From the NCBI GenBank assembly GCA_963774345.1, contig CAVZFB010000016.1, positions 157,165 through 221,164 on the forward strand: DNA of 64,000 bases, in the 5' to 3' direction. Each line of letters begins with the position of its first letter. Positions within the stretch are counted from its first letter, which is position 1. Origin of the DNA: AP-15 sp963774345 (GTDB lineage Bacteria > Pseudomonadota > Alphaproteobacteria > ATCC43930 > CGMCC-115725). The position numbers and the translations under genes were made by a program. Below are positions 26,718 to 35,008 of the stretch, one piece after another. The notes under the pieces were generated by a model that was not told the DNA's origin, did no database searches, and saw only the letters and a list, made by a program, of their open reading frames with translations.

Positions 26718-26879
26718 TCAAAAAGGCGGAAACCGCAACGTTTCCGTCCAGGGCTTCTGTTCCGGCCTGCTGGCCGGCAGCGGAACCCGAGCCAACAGCG
26801 CGCCGATGGCGCGCGCGGCCCGGCGCAAAGTCCCGATGCGGGGCGATTTGCGCTCGTCGGTATGTGTTCTCATCATCAT
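26718..26879 (-). CDS. Small basic protein coupled to DUF1127 gene
   Basis: A 53-codon frame beginning with three consecutive ATG codons (26879, 26876, 26873). The first shares its A with the TAA stop of the DUF1127 gene (TAATG), a layout typical of coupled translation. The product (MRTHTDERKSPRIGTLRRAA at its start) is basic and has no recognised domain. It ends just before the CmcJ-like gene. It could also be a chance frame in GC-rich DNA; the precise stop-start overlap is the main support. Confidence 0.45.
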   Translation of the reverse strand: MMMRTHTDERKSPRIGTLRRAARAIGALLARVPLPASRPEQKPWTETLRFPPF

Positions 26880-27109
26880 TATTCCCTCCAGAACGGCTTG
26901 TTAGCCAAAAACTCGGCGTCGGCGCGGCTGATGCCGATATCCGCCAACATGCGGTCGTCGAGCGTGACGAGTTGGGCACGACCCTTTGAACGAAGCCGCC
27001 ATTCTCGCAACGCCCCGAATAGCCGAGGGACAGCGTTGCCTGCGGAATGCGCAGAGCGGCCTGCCCTGGCAATACGCCCGCCCACATCCTCGAACCTGAT
27101 TGCACTCAT
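26879..27109 (-). CDS. DUF1127 domain protein
   Basis: 76 residues. The C-terminal half (LVTLDDRMLADIGISRADAEFLANKPFWRE) is a clear DUF1127 domain, a short arginine-rich unit abundant in Alphaproteobacteria. In some species small DUF1127 proteins affect RNA turnover and phosphate or stress responses; no role can be assigned here. The N-terminal half is less conserved. Confidence 0.85.
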   Translation of the reverse strand: MSAIRFEDVGGRIARAGRSAHSAGNAVPRLFGALREWRLRSKGRAQLVTLDDRMLADIGISRADAEFLANKPFWRE

Positions 27110-27239
27110 GTGAATGCCTCTAAACCGTGTCAGCGCATGACTGCGCTTGCAAACAACTTTCCTGCCCCTTAAATGCGTGCGATGGCATCGATCCGCAAAC
27201 GAGAGTTTTTCAGGCCCGAATTAGAATTACTCATCCCTG

Positions 27240-28220
27240 ATGAATAACCATATGCCACCGCTGAGCGCGCTGCGCGCCTTCGAAGCAGCCGCCCGCCATA
27301 TGAGCTTCAGCAAAGCGGCCGAAGAGCTGTTCGTGACTCCGGCCGCAATCAGCCATCAGATTCATGCCCTGGAGCAGGACCTCGGGGTCAGGCTGTTTCA
27401 CCGCCTCAACCGGTCGATCGCGTTGACGGAGTCGGCGCAGGTGCTATTGCCTGGGCTGTCGCAGGCGTTCTCCGGGATCCAGTCCTCGGTCAGGCGTTTA
27501 CGGGCGCACAACGACACCGGGTCGTTGACCGTGACCGCGTCACCCTCCTTCGCCGCCAAGTGGCTAGTGCTACGCCTGCACCGGTTCCAGGAAAGATACG
27601 CCGAGGTCGATGTGCGAATTTCGGCCACCGACGAGGTCGTCGATTTGAGCAAGGGCGATTTCGACATCGCCATCCGTTATGGCACCGGGCATTACCCGGG
27701 GCTCGACGTCGAATTGCTGTTTACCAACGAGGTCTTTCCCGCCTGCAGTCCGCAGCTGCTCGCGGCCGGGCCGCCGCTGCACACGCCTGATGATTTGCGG
27801 CATCATGCGCTGATCCATGATCAGGCGGTCGAGCGCGATCCGCTGGCGCCGACTTGGCCGATGTGGCTAAAAGCCGCCGGCGTCAAGGACGTCGCAGCGA
27901 CGGCCGGGCTCAGCTTTAACAATATGAGCCTGGCGCTGGACGCGGCGATCGCTGGCCATGGCGTGGTGCTGGCGCACAGCACGATCGCCGCCGCCGATCT
28001 CGCCGCCGGCCGGCTAGTGCGGCTGTTCTCGTTGGCGCTGCCCGACCTGTTCGCCTATTACATCGTCACCGCGCCGGGGGCGCTCGAACGGCCCAAAGTG
28101 CGGGCATTCCGACAATGGCTGCGCGAGGAAGCCGATCGGCGGCCCGAGGCGGCGGCGTCAGCGGCCGGCCGAGCACCGCCGCTAGCCGACAGGCTCGGGA
28201 TCAGCCCATTGTCGAGTTGA
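27240..28220 (+). CDS. LysR-family regulator, GcvA type
   Basis: 326 residues. The N-terminal winged helix (LSALRAFEAAARHMSFSKAA, then VTPAAISHQIHALEQ) is the LysR DNA-binding domain and closely resembles GcvA and AmpR. The effector-binding domain follows (about 95-300, with DFDIAIRYG and the hinge LTVTASPSFAAKWL). The target is not shown by the sequence. It overlaps the 3' end of the convergent SDR gene by 20 bp. The last 30 residues are Ala/Arg-rich and poorly conserved. Confidence 0.88.
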   Translation: MNNHMPPLSALRAFEAAARHMSFSKAAEELFVTPAAISHQIHALEQDLGVRLFHRLNRSIALTESAQVLLPGLSQAFSGIQSSVRRLRAHNDTGSLTVTASPSFAAKWLVLRLHRFQERYAEVDVRISATDEVVDLSKGDFDIAIRYGTGHYPGLDVELLFTNEVFPACSPQLLAAGPPLHTPDDLRHHALIHDQAVERDPLAPTWPMWLKAAGVKDVAATAGLSFNNMSLALDAAIAGHGVVLAHSTIAAADLAAGRLVRLFSLALPDLFAYYIVTAPGALERPKVRAFRQWLREEADRRPEAAASAAGRAPPLADRLGISPLSS

Positions 28221-28986
28221 AGGCGCCGCCGTCGAGCAGCAGGTTCTGGCCGACAATAAAGCCGGAGGACGCGGCGCACAAAAAGGCGCAGGCGTCGCCG
28301 AATTCCGCCGGGTCGCCGACGCGGCCGGTGGGGTTCGTCGAGCCGCGCTTGGCCAACATCTCCTCGAATGAAATATTCTGCCGCTGCGCCTCGTACTCGA
28401 TGCCCGAACGCAGCCGGTCGGTCAGGAACGGGCCGGGCAACAGGCCATTGATCGTCACATTGTATTTCGCCACCTGGCGGGCAATGCCGGCGGAGAAGGC
28501 GGTCAGCCCGGCGCGCGCGCCGTTGCTCATGCCGAGATTGGCGATCGGCGATTTGACCGAGCCCGAGGTTATGTTGACGATGCGGCCAAACCTGCGCTCG
28601 CACATGCCGTCGACCGTGGACTTGATCAGCATGATCGGGGTCAGCATGTTGGCGTTGACCGCCTTTTGCCAGTCCTCGACCGACCATTCGCGAAAATCCC
28701 CATGCGGCGGACCGCCGCAATTGTTGACGAGGATGTCTGGGGCCGGGCAGGCGGCGAGAGCGGCGGCGCGGCCGCCTTCGGTGGAGATGTCGCCAGCGAC
28801 CGCGGTCACTTTGGCGCCGGTCTCGTTCCGGATCTCCTCGGCGGTCTGCTCCAAGGTCTCCTTGGTTCGTGCAGTGATCACCAACTCGACCCCGGCGCGG
28901 GCCAGCGCCGTGGCGCAAGCTCGCCCCAGCCCCTTGCTCGCCGCACAGACGATGGCTTTACGGCCGCGAATGCGCAAATCCAGCAT
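28201..28986 (-). CDS. Short-chain dehydrogenase/reductase lacking the usual Tyr-Lys pair
   Basis: 261-residue Rossmann-fold SDR with a TGxxxGxG-like loop (CAASKGLGRACA, 14-25), NNCGG (NNAG equivalent) and NITSGS holding the catalytic serine. Where YxxxK should follow, the sequence is LGMSNGARAGL, so both the tyrosine and lysine are replaced. A subgroup of FabG-like SDRs shares this SNGAR form, so it is a family trait rather than damage. The reaction is unknown and may not be a normal dehydrogenation. Confidence 0.82.
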   Translation of the reverse strand: MLDLRIRGRKAIVCAASKGLGRACATALARAGVELVITARTKETLEQTAEEIRNETGAKVTAVAGDISTEGGRAAALAACPAPDILVNNCGGPPHGDFREWSVEDWQKAVNANMLTPIMLIKSTVDGMCERRFGRIVNITSGSVKSPIANLGMSNGARAGLTAFSAGIARQVAKYNVTINGLLPGPFLTDRLRSGIEYEAQRQNISFEEMLAKRGSTNPTGRVGDPAEFGDACAFLCAASSGFIVGQNLLLDGGAFNSTMG

Positions 28987-29080
28987 ATCGTCCTCCGCCT
29001 AGTAGATCAGCCTTCCCGCATGGGTGTAGCCTGGATCGGCGTTGTCGGCGACTGGAAAGAATTCCGCAAAAGGCGGCCTA

Positions 29081-29296
29081 ATGAAGCTAACCCTGACTTT
29101 CGATACCGCGCCCGCCGGCGTGTGTGCGAGCTTGGTTGAAGAATGGGAGGAGATCAGCGGGACGGCGAAGATGGCGCCGATGATCCGCCATTTTGATTCG
29201 GATGATGAGGCGATTGTCTGGGCGCGGTCGCTGGCGCGTCGCCGCGGGCTCGGCCAGGTCTTTCTCACCGACAACCGAAAAGCCGCCCGACAGTGA
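29081..29296 (+). CDS. Small hypothetical protein
   Basis: 71 residues from the ATG at 29081, preceded by AGGCGG at 5 bp; a GTG-type extension upstream is less likely. The sequence (KLTLTFDTAPAGVCASLVEE at the start, then DSDDEAIVWARSLARRRGLG) looks like a compact soluble alpha/beta protein. No family recognised. It is convergent with the glycine-zipper lipoprotein gene. Confidence 0.5.
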   Translation: MKLTLTFDTAPAGVCASLVEEWEEISGTAKMAPMIRHFDSDDEAIVWARSLARRRGLGQVFLTDNRKAARQ

Positions 29297-29318
29297 GCGT
29301 GAGGGTCGGCGATCGGCG

Positions 29319-29843
29319 TCAATACGGCCGGTAACCCGGCGGCGGACCGTAACCCGGCGGCGGGCCATAGCCCTGCGGCGGGCCATAGCCCGGATACATT
29401 GGCGCCCCAGGTGGCGGCGCGAAGCCGGGCACCTGGTTGCCGTGGGCCGCCATGCACTCGCCGAACATCACGTCGTATTGCTGCTGCAGCGACATCTGGG
29501 CATAGGCCGAGTTGCTGGCGCCCGCCACCGTGCCGAGCCCCGCTCCCGAGGCGGCTCCGATCGCAGCGCCCCGGCCACCGCCCACTGCCCCTCCAATGGC
29601 GGCACCCAGGGCGGTGGTGAAGAGCGCTGTGCCGACCGCCTGGTTGTTGGCGGCGGCAGCTCCCGCCGCGGTCTGATTATAGGCGAATTGCGAGCAGACC
29701 TGTTGATCGGCGGTAAACGCGTCGAACGTTTTGCCCGGTCCGGGTGCGACCGGAATCGTCGGCCCCATTGGAGGTGCCACGCAAGCCGCCAAAGAAACCA
29801 ACAGCGCCAGGGCGCCGGCCGCTCGCGGATCGATACGCTTCAT
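29319..29843 (-). CDS. Glycine-zipper lipoprotein with PGYGPP repeats
   Basis: 174 residues. A lipoprotein signal with lipobox LAAC (about residues 18-21) predicts export and lipid attachment. The middle has the small-residue pattern ALGAAIGGAVGGGRGAAIG of glycine-zipper (YMGG/SLYB-like) outer-membrane proteins. The C-terminus is a run of PPxGYGPP units. Related proteins help envelope integrity. The start may be the ATG at 29849 or 29843. Confidence 0.8.
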   Translation of the reverse strand: MKRIDPRAAGALALLVSLAACVAPPMGPTIPVAPGPGKTFDAFTADQQVCSQFAYNQTAAGAAAANNQAVGTALFTTALGAAIGGAVGGGRGAAIGAASGAGLGTVAGASNSAYAQMSLQQQYDVMFGECMAAHGNQVPGFAPPPGAPMYPGYGPPQGYGPPPGYGPPPGYRPY

Positions 29844-29968
29844 CTTCATGACCTGTTCTATAAAAACCTAAACGCGATCATGCGGCGACGCCGATATTCC
29901 AGGCAAGCGATAAGCGCGCCGGACTGTTGATCATTCGCACACCTGGCACCGTAGAGCCGGCGCCCTCT

Positions 29969-30988
29969 CTAGGAGTGGGCAAATTCCGGCATGACTTCGC
30001 GAGCGAAGGTTCTGAGCGCCGTAAGTGAGCCACCGACATCGATGACCATGACATATTCGACGCCGCCCGCCTGTAGCCGCTTGAGGCGGCCGACGATCTC
30101 GTCCGGAGTACCGATCAGCGCGTCAGTTTCGGTGGCCCGGCGCATGTCTTCCGCCGACATCACCCGGCGCGGCCTGCCGAGAGTTGGCGCTTCTCCGGTC
30201 GGTGACAGCGACAATTGCTGGACGTTGCGCATGAAGGTCATGCGCAATTCCTGGGCCGCCTCGCGTTCTTTCGGGGTCACCGCGATGTGCAATGCCCGGG
30301 TCAGCCCGACGCTCATCGGATCGAACCGGCGGCCCTGTGCCTCGACAGCTTTGCGGTAAATCCCGATATTCTCGGCGACGAGCTCCGGGCTCCCGGCCTG
30401 GCCGAGCAACAGGTTGAACCCGTCTTCGGCGGCCTTGCGGATCGACGCCACGCTCTGGGCGCCGATCCACAACGGAGGATGCGGCTTTTGCACCGGCGCC
30501 GGCTCGATGACGACATCTTCGTAATGCCAATGCCTACCGTGATGCGAGAAGCGGCCCTTAGCGGTCCACGCCCTGCGCAGAAAAGCGACCGCCTCGTCAT
30601 AGCGTTCGCTGGCTTCCTCCATCGGCATGCAAAAGCCGTGAAACTCGCCCCAGCGATAGCCCTTGCCGATACCCAAATCGAGACGGCCATTGGACAGCAG
30701 GTCCAATGTCGCCGCCTGCTCGGCAAGCAACGCCGGGTTATGCCACGGCAACACCAGCACTGCGGTGCCGAGCCGGATCCGCGAGGTCTTCGCCGCTAGA
30801 TAGGTCAGAAAGCTCAGGGTCGCCGAAATCTGGCCGAACCCGGTGAAATGATGCTCGACCAGAAAGACACTGTGAAAACCCAGCGCCTCGGCCTCGCAGA
30901 TGTAGTCGATGTAATCGGTGTAGATCTGGCTGTCGCTGGCTTGCTCGCCGATCTCGGTGCGCGCGCCGCCGAACAATCCGAAACGCAT
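29969..30988 (-). CDS. LLM-class flavin-dependent oxidoreductase
   Basis: Bacterial-luciferase-like TIM barrel of 339 residues starting at MRFGLFGGARTE (ATG 30988). An upstream in-frame ATG is rejected, as its product is unlike the family. Conserved segments are EALGFHSVFLVEHHF, RLGTAVLVLPWHNP and LDLGIGKGYRWGEF, followed by RVMSAEDMRRATE and GTPDEIVGRLKRLQ at the end. It probably uses FMN to oxidise a small substrate with O2. It is adjacent to an aldo/keto reductase gene 32 bp upstream in the same direction. Confidence 0.85.
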   Translation of the reverse strand: MRFGLFGGARTEIGEQASDSQIYTDYIDYICEAEALGFHSVFLVEHHFTGFGQISATLSFLTYLAAKTSRIRLGTAVLVLPWHNPALLAEQAATLDLLSNGRLDLGIGKGYRWGEFHGFCMPMEEASERYDEAVAFLRRAWTAKGRFSHHGRHWHYEDVVIEPAPVQKPHPPLWIGAQSVASIRKAAEDGFNLLLGQAGSPELVAENIGIYRKAVEAQGRRFDPMSVGLTRALHIAVTPKEREAAQELRMTFMRNVQQLSLSPTGEAPTLGRPRRVMSAEDMRRATETDALIGTPDEIVGRLKRLQAGGVEYVMVIDVGGSLTALRTFAREVMPEFAHS

Positions 30989-31019
30989 GATGGATACTCC
31001 TAGGTGCGGCGGCGCTGCC

Positions 31020-32017
31020 TCAAATTCCCAGCGTCCGGGCATAGGCCTCGGGATAGCGCCGCCCGGCGGCAGCGCCGGGCCGGAAGATCTCCTCAAGCGC
31101 CGCCAACGTCGCCGCTGACAGCGTAATCTCGGCCGCCGCGGCGTTCTCCTCTAGCCGCTGCCGGTGGCTGGTCCCGGGGATCGGCACGATATAGTCGCCA
31201 CGCGACAATACCCAGGCGATCGCCAGCTGGGCCGGCGTGTATCCCTCCGCTGCCGCGAGCCGTCGCAGTTCGGCAGACGAGGTCAAGGTTGTGCGCCAGA
31301 TTTCCCTGTTCGAAGCGTGGCATATGCCGGCGCGCGTCGTTGGCGCCGAGATCGTCCGGCGTGGCAACCGCGGCCGGTCAGAAAGCCGCGGCCGAGCGGA
31401 CTGTAAGCGACAAACCCGATGCCGAGCTGTTGGCAAAGCGGCAAAATCGCTGTCTTCGACTTCGCGCGACCACAGCGAATATTCGATTTGGACAGCCGAT
31501 CAGCGGATGGATCGCATGCGCGCGGCGGATTGTCTCCGCTTCCGGCTTCCGAGATGCCGAGAAATCGAACCTTGCCCTCGCGCACGAGTTCGCCCATCGC
31601 GCCGACCGTGTCCTCGATCGGCACCCTCGGATCGACGCGGTGGATGTAATAGAGGTCAATGACTTCGGTCCCGAGCCGTGCCAGACTCCTCTCGCAGGCG
31701 AGCCGCACATATTCCGGCCTACCCTCTCCCGCCGCCGACCCGTCGGGATTGCGCCCCATATTGCCGAATTTGGTGGCGATTACATATTTGTCGCGGCGTC
31801 CCTTCAGAACACGAGCGATCAGCTCCTCGTTGCGGCCCTGGCCATAGGCATCGGAACTGTCGAGAAAGTCGACGCCGATCTCGGCGGCGAGCTCAAGGGT
31901 CGCGATCGCCGCCGCCGGATCGGGCTCGCCGTAGAACGGCGTCATCGTCGCGCAGCCGAGGCCGATCGCCGAAACTTCCAATTCGCCGAGCTTTCGGCGT
32001 TGCATCTTCGTCGCCAA
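31020..32017 (-). CDS. Aldo/keto reductase, broken by several frameshifts
   Basis: NADPH-dependent (alpha/beta)8 aldo/keto reductase. The first 150 residues are continuous: GLGCATMTPFYGEPD, the catalytic DSSDAYGQGRNEEL (Asp and Tyr), VIATKFG (Lys) and YYIHRVDP (His). After GISEAGS the family sequence jumps between frames: AETIRRAHAIHPL, then AVQIEYSLWSREVEDSDFAA, then CQQLGIGFVAYSPLGRGFLT, then HMPRFEQGNLAHNLDLV, then RRLAAAEGYTPAQLAIAWVL to the end. At least five indels occur in about 350 bp, while every piece stays conserved. Clustered sequencing error is more likely than decay. Confidence 0.75.
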
Positions 32018-32156
32018 TTCCCATGCAGTCGTGTGCGGCGATAGAGCCTCATCCTAGCGCGACTTGGAAATTGTCAAGAAAGACGCCAGCAGCTGTCTTT
32101 GCCGCGCGGCCAAGGGTGACAGCTTTGCTACCGGGAACACTAAGCTGGCGGCATGG

Positions 32157-33050
32157 ATGGCGAGCTTTCCTGCGGGGTTATCGATCTGCAGGCGGCCGGG
32201 GTCGGAGCGGCTGCCACTGATTCTTGCTTCGCCGCATAGCGGCTCCGACTATCCGGCCGAATTTCTCGCCGCCTCGCGGCTCGATCCGCTGGCCTTGCGA
32301 CGATCCGAGGACAGTTTTGTCGACGAATTATTCGGCGCGGCCCCGAGCCTCGGCGCCCCCTTGCTGTCGGCGCGCTTTCCGCGCGCCTATCTCGACGTCA
32401 ACCGTGAGGCCTACGAGCTCGATCCGACGATGTTCTCCGACGCGCTGCCGGAATTCGTCAATGCCGGCTCGCCGCGGGTGCGCATGGGCTTCGGCACGAT
32501 CGCCCGCATCGTCGCCAATGGCGAGGAGATCTATTCCGGCAAGCTCTATTTCGCCGACGCGCGGCGGCGCATCGAAGGCCTCTATCATCCCTATCACCAG
32601 GCGCTGAGCCGGCTGGTCGAGGAGACCGAGGCGATTGTTCGGCGGTTATCTGCTGATCGATTGCCATTCGATGCCGTCGGCCGCCGGGGTGGGCTGCGGG
32701 CCCAACGGGGCCGACATCGTGCTCGGCGATTGCCACGGCGCCGCCTGCGCCCCTGCGATCGTCGAAGCTGCCCGCCATTTTCTCGCCGAGCGCGGCTTCG
32801 CCGTCGCGATCAACGCACCCTATGCCGGCGGGTTCACTACCGATCATTACGGCGATCCGCGCCGTCGCCGTCATGCCTTGCAGATCGAGATCAACCGCGC
32901 GCTCTACATGGACGAGCGCAATTTTCGACGAAAGGACCGCGCTTTGCTCAACTTGCCGCGGACATGAGCGAACTTATCCGCCGGCTGAGCTTGGCCGCGC
33001 AGGAGTGCCTGGCCTACACCTCCGGTAGAATATCCGCAACGCCGCCGTAA
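32157..33050 (+). CDS. N-formylglutamate amidohydrolase family protein, two frameshifts
   Basis: Zinc-type hydrolase of the HutG/N-formylglutamate deformylase family. The frame opens with RLPLILASPHSGSDYPAEF, where the PHSG motif holds a metal ligand, and continues through RAYLDVNREAYELD. Near 32,635 it shifts to GGYLLIDCHSMPS (second metal motif DCHS) and INAPYAGGFTTDHYG, then near 32,945 returns to FAQLAADMSELI before the stop. The native enzyme would be about 290 residues. It could release formate or ammonia in histidine degradation, but no other hut genes are near. Confidence 0.72.
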   Translation: MASFPAGLSICRRPGSERLPLILASPHSGSDYPAEFLAASRLDPLALRRSEDSFVDELFGAAPSLGAPLLSARFPRAYLDVNREAYELDPTMFSDALPEFVNAGSPRVRMGFGTIARIVANGEEIYSGKLYFADARRRIEGLYHPYHQALSRLVEETEAIVRRLSADRLPFDAVGRRGGLRAQRGRHRARRLPRRRLRPCDRRSCPPFSRRARLRRRDQRTLCRRVHYRSLRRSAPSPSCLADRDQPRALHGRAQFSTKGPRFAQLAADMSELIRRLSLAAQECLAYTSGRISATPP

Positions 33051-33104
33051 TTGACCAGAAGCGCCGGCATTCTCACTTCATGAGACGAGGGCGCGGAGAG
33101 GTCG

Positions 33105-33950
33105 ATGAGCAGGAACGGACCGCGGGCAGTCTCGGATTTTACGATCGAGCAGAACTGGCAGGGCTACAGCGAGGAGGAGCATGCGGTCTGGCGGCTGCTG
33201 TTCGAGCGCCAGCAGAAATTGCTGGTCGGGCGCGCCTGCGGCGAATATCTCGACGGGCTCGGCGCGCTCGGCGTCGCCGCGGGCGGCATTCCCGATTTTC
33301 GCGCGGCTCAGCGATGTTCTCGAGCGGACCACCGGATGGCGGATCGTGGCGGTGCCGGGCCTCGTCCCCGATGCGGTGTTTTTCGCCCATCTCGCGCGGC
33401 GCCGTTTTCCGTCGACCTGCTTCATCCGCCGCCCCGACCAGCTCGACTATCTGCAGGAACCTGACGTTTTCCACGACATCTGCGGCCACGTGCCGCTGCT
33501 GATGAACCCGGTCTTCGCCGACTACATGCAGGCCTACGGTGAGGGCGGACTCAAGGCGCAGGGCCTCGGGCATCTGCAGCACTTGGCGCGGCTTTATTGG
33601 TACACCGTCGAATTCGGTCTAATCGCGACCCCGGCGGGCCTGCGCATCTACGGCTCGGGAATCCTCTCGTCGGCCGGCGAATCGATCTATTGCCTTGACG
33701 ACCCGCGGCCGCATCGTCTGGGCTTTGATCTGCGCCGGGTCATGCGCACCCGCTATCGCATCGACCGATTCCAGGAGACCTATTTCGTAATCGACGATTT
33801 CGCGCAGTTGTTCGAGGCAACCCGCCCCGATTTCACGCCGATCTATCGCGAGATCGCCGTCTTGCCTGATCTCGATCCCGACGCGGTGCTGGACTGCGAT
33901 CGCCGATTCGGCACCGCCTTCGAGCCACAAAAAAATGGGCCGCAGCTCAA
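33105..33950 (+). CDS. phhA: Phenylalanine 4-monooxygenase, one frameshift at about 33,298
   Basis: Tetrahydropterin- and iron-dependent aromatic amino acid hydroxylase converting phenylalanine to tyrosine. The N-terminal frame (SEEEHAVWRLLFERQQ ... GGIPDF) continues in the next frame as ARLSDVLERTTGW if one T is removed from TTTT at 33,297-33,300. Iron ligands are both His of HDICGHVPLL and the Glu of YWYTVEFGL. FQETYFVIDDFAQLF lies near the end. After RRFGTAFEPQK the frame runs on to 34,137 past an A7 tract with no family resemblance, so the true end is probably near 33,950. Confidence 0.85.
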
Positions 33951-34019
33951 AGCGCGACCCAAGTTTAGGGAGGAAACGCCTAGAAGACGTACGGTAAGAC
34001 CACAACCGGCGATCGTTAC

Positions 34020-34045
34020 CGCAACGCACAATTTAATGTGTTGCG
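34020..34045. repeat. Imperfect inverted repeat
   Basis: CGCAACGCACA and TGTGTTGCG flank an AT-rich centre, forming a nine-pair stem with one G-T. It lies between phhA and otsB and may be an operator. No protein can be named with confidence. Confidence 0.4.
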
Positions 34046-34137
34046 CCGAATTGTCAAGCGGCTTTTTCGAAACGTCTGGCATCGTTGGCGATTCCGGGGC
34101 AGATCAGGGAGTTAGACCACACCCGGCGGCAAAATAA

Positions 34138-34151
34138 TGTGCAGCGCACAA
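34138..34151 (+). promoter_or_regulatory. Palindrome matching a PhaR-type box upstream of otsB
   Basis: TGTGCAGCGCACAA contains TGCAGCGCACAA, which fits the TGCRNYGCASMA consensus reported for the polyhydroxybutyrate regulator PhaR of Bradyrhizobium. It ends 16 bp before the otsB start. One short site is weak evidence. Confidence 0.3.
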
Positions 34152-34167
34152 GGACGCGATTTTGACG

Positions 34168-34938
34168 ATGGGCGATTTTTCGGCTTCTTCGTTTGTTGAC
34201 TCGCCGCCGAAATTGGACCGGCTCGCGGCTCTGTTTCTCGATGTCGACGGTACCCTGCTCGAAATCGCCGCCCGCTCCGACCTTGTCCAGGTGCCTCCGG
34301 AGCTACCGGCACTACTCGGTAATTTATGCGCCGAGCGCGGCGGCGCCTTGGCGCTGATCAGCGGCCGGCCGCTAGCCGAACTCGATCAGCTCTTCCAGCC
34401 CTGGTGCGGGGCCGCTGCTGGGGTCCATGGCGTCGAGCGACGGCGCGTCGACGGTACTTTCGCCGGCCATACCGATGTCGCCGCGGCTGTTGCGCTAGAC
34501 CAAATCCGGCCGTGGCTTACGGCGTTCGCCTGCGCGCGCAGCGGACTCCTTCTCGAAGACAAGCACGGCGCTTTGGCGCTCCATTACCGCGCTGCGCCGG
34601 AACGCGCCGCAGAGGTTCGCGCTTTGGCGGAGACGCTGTGCCGGCAGGCGGGGTCAGCGCTGCGCCTAATCGTCGGCAAGATGGTTATCGAGTTCCAGCC
34701 ACGCGGCGCTAACAAGGGTGCCGCGATCGCCGCCTTTCTGAGCGAGTCGCCGTTTCTCGGACGCCGTCCCATTTTTCTGGGCGACGACGCGACCGACGAG
34801 GACGGCTTTGCCGAAATCGCCCGACGTGGCGGAGTTGCGATCCGGGTCGGTAAGCCGGCGAAAACACGCGCCAGCTACGCCTTGCCCTCGGTTGCGGCTG
34901 TGCTCGCCTGGCTCGCCGAGGACCCGCACCCGGGCTGA
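34168..34938 (+). CDS. otsB: OtsB, trehalose-6-phosphate phosphatase
   Basis: HAD-superfamily phosphatase that releases trehalose from trehalose-6-phosphate. In 256 residues it shows motif I FLDVDGTLLE (nucleophile and acid aspartates), motif II LALISGRP, the lysine in GKMVIEFQPRGANKG, and motif IV GDDATDEDGF. The ATG at 34168 follows a TTG two codons upstream that could also start. It lies 70 bp before otsA, with which it makes the complete two-step pathway from UDP-glucose. Confidence 0.92.
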   Translation: MGDFSASSFVDSPPKLDRLAALFLDVDGTLLEIAARSDLVQVPPELPALLGNLCAERGGALALISGRPLAELDQLFQPWCGAAAGVHGVERRRVDGTFAGHTDVAAAVALDQIRPWLTAFACARSGLLLEDKHGALALHYRAAPERAAEVRALAETLCRQAGSALRLIVGKMVIEFQPRGANKGAAIAAFLSESPFLGRRPIFLGDDATDEDGFAEIARRGGVAIRVGKPAKTRASYALPSVAAVLAWLAEDPHPG

Positions 34939-35008
34939 GAAACAAGCGTCTGCGGAACACTCTCGACATCGGCGGCGTTTGGAAGGGAGCAGAAAAGGGG
35001 GCAAAACT

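Noticed and set aside
31283..31500. Programmed frameshifting in the aldo/keto reductase gene
   Set aside because: Five or more shifts in both directions without slippery heptamers or downstream structures do not fit programmed recoding.
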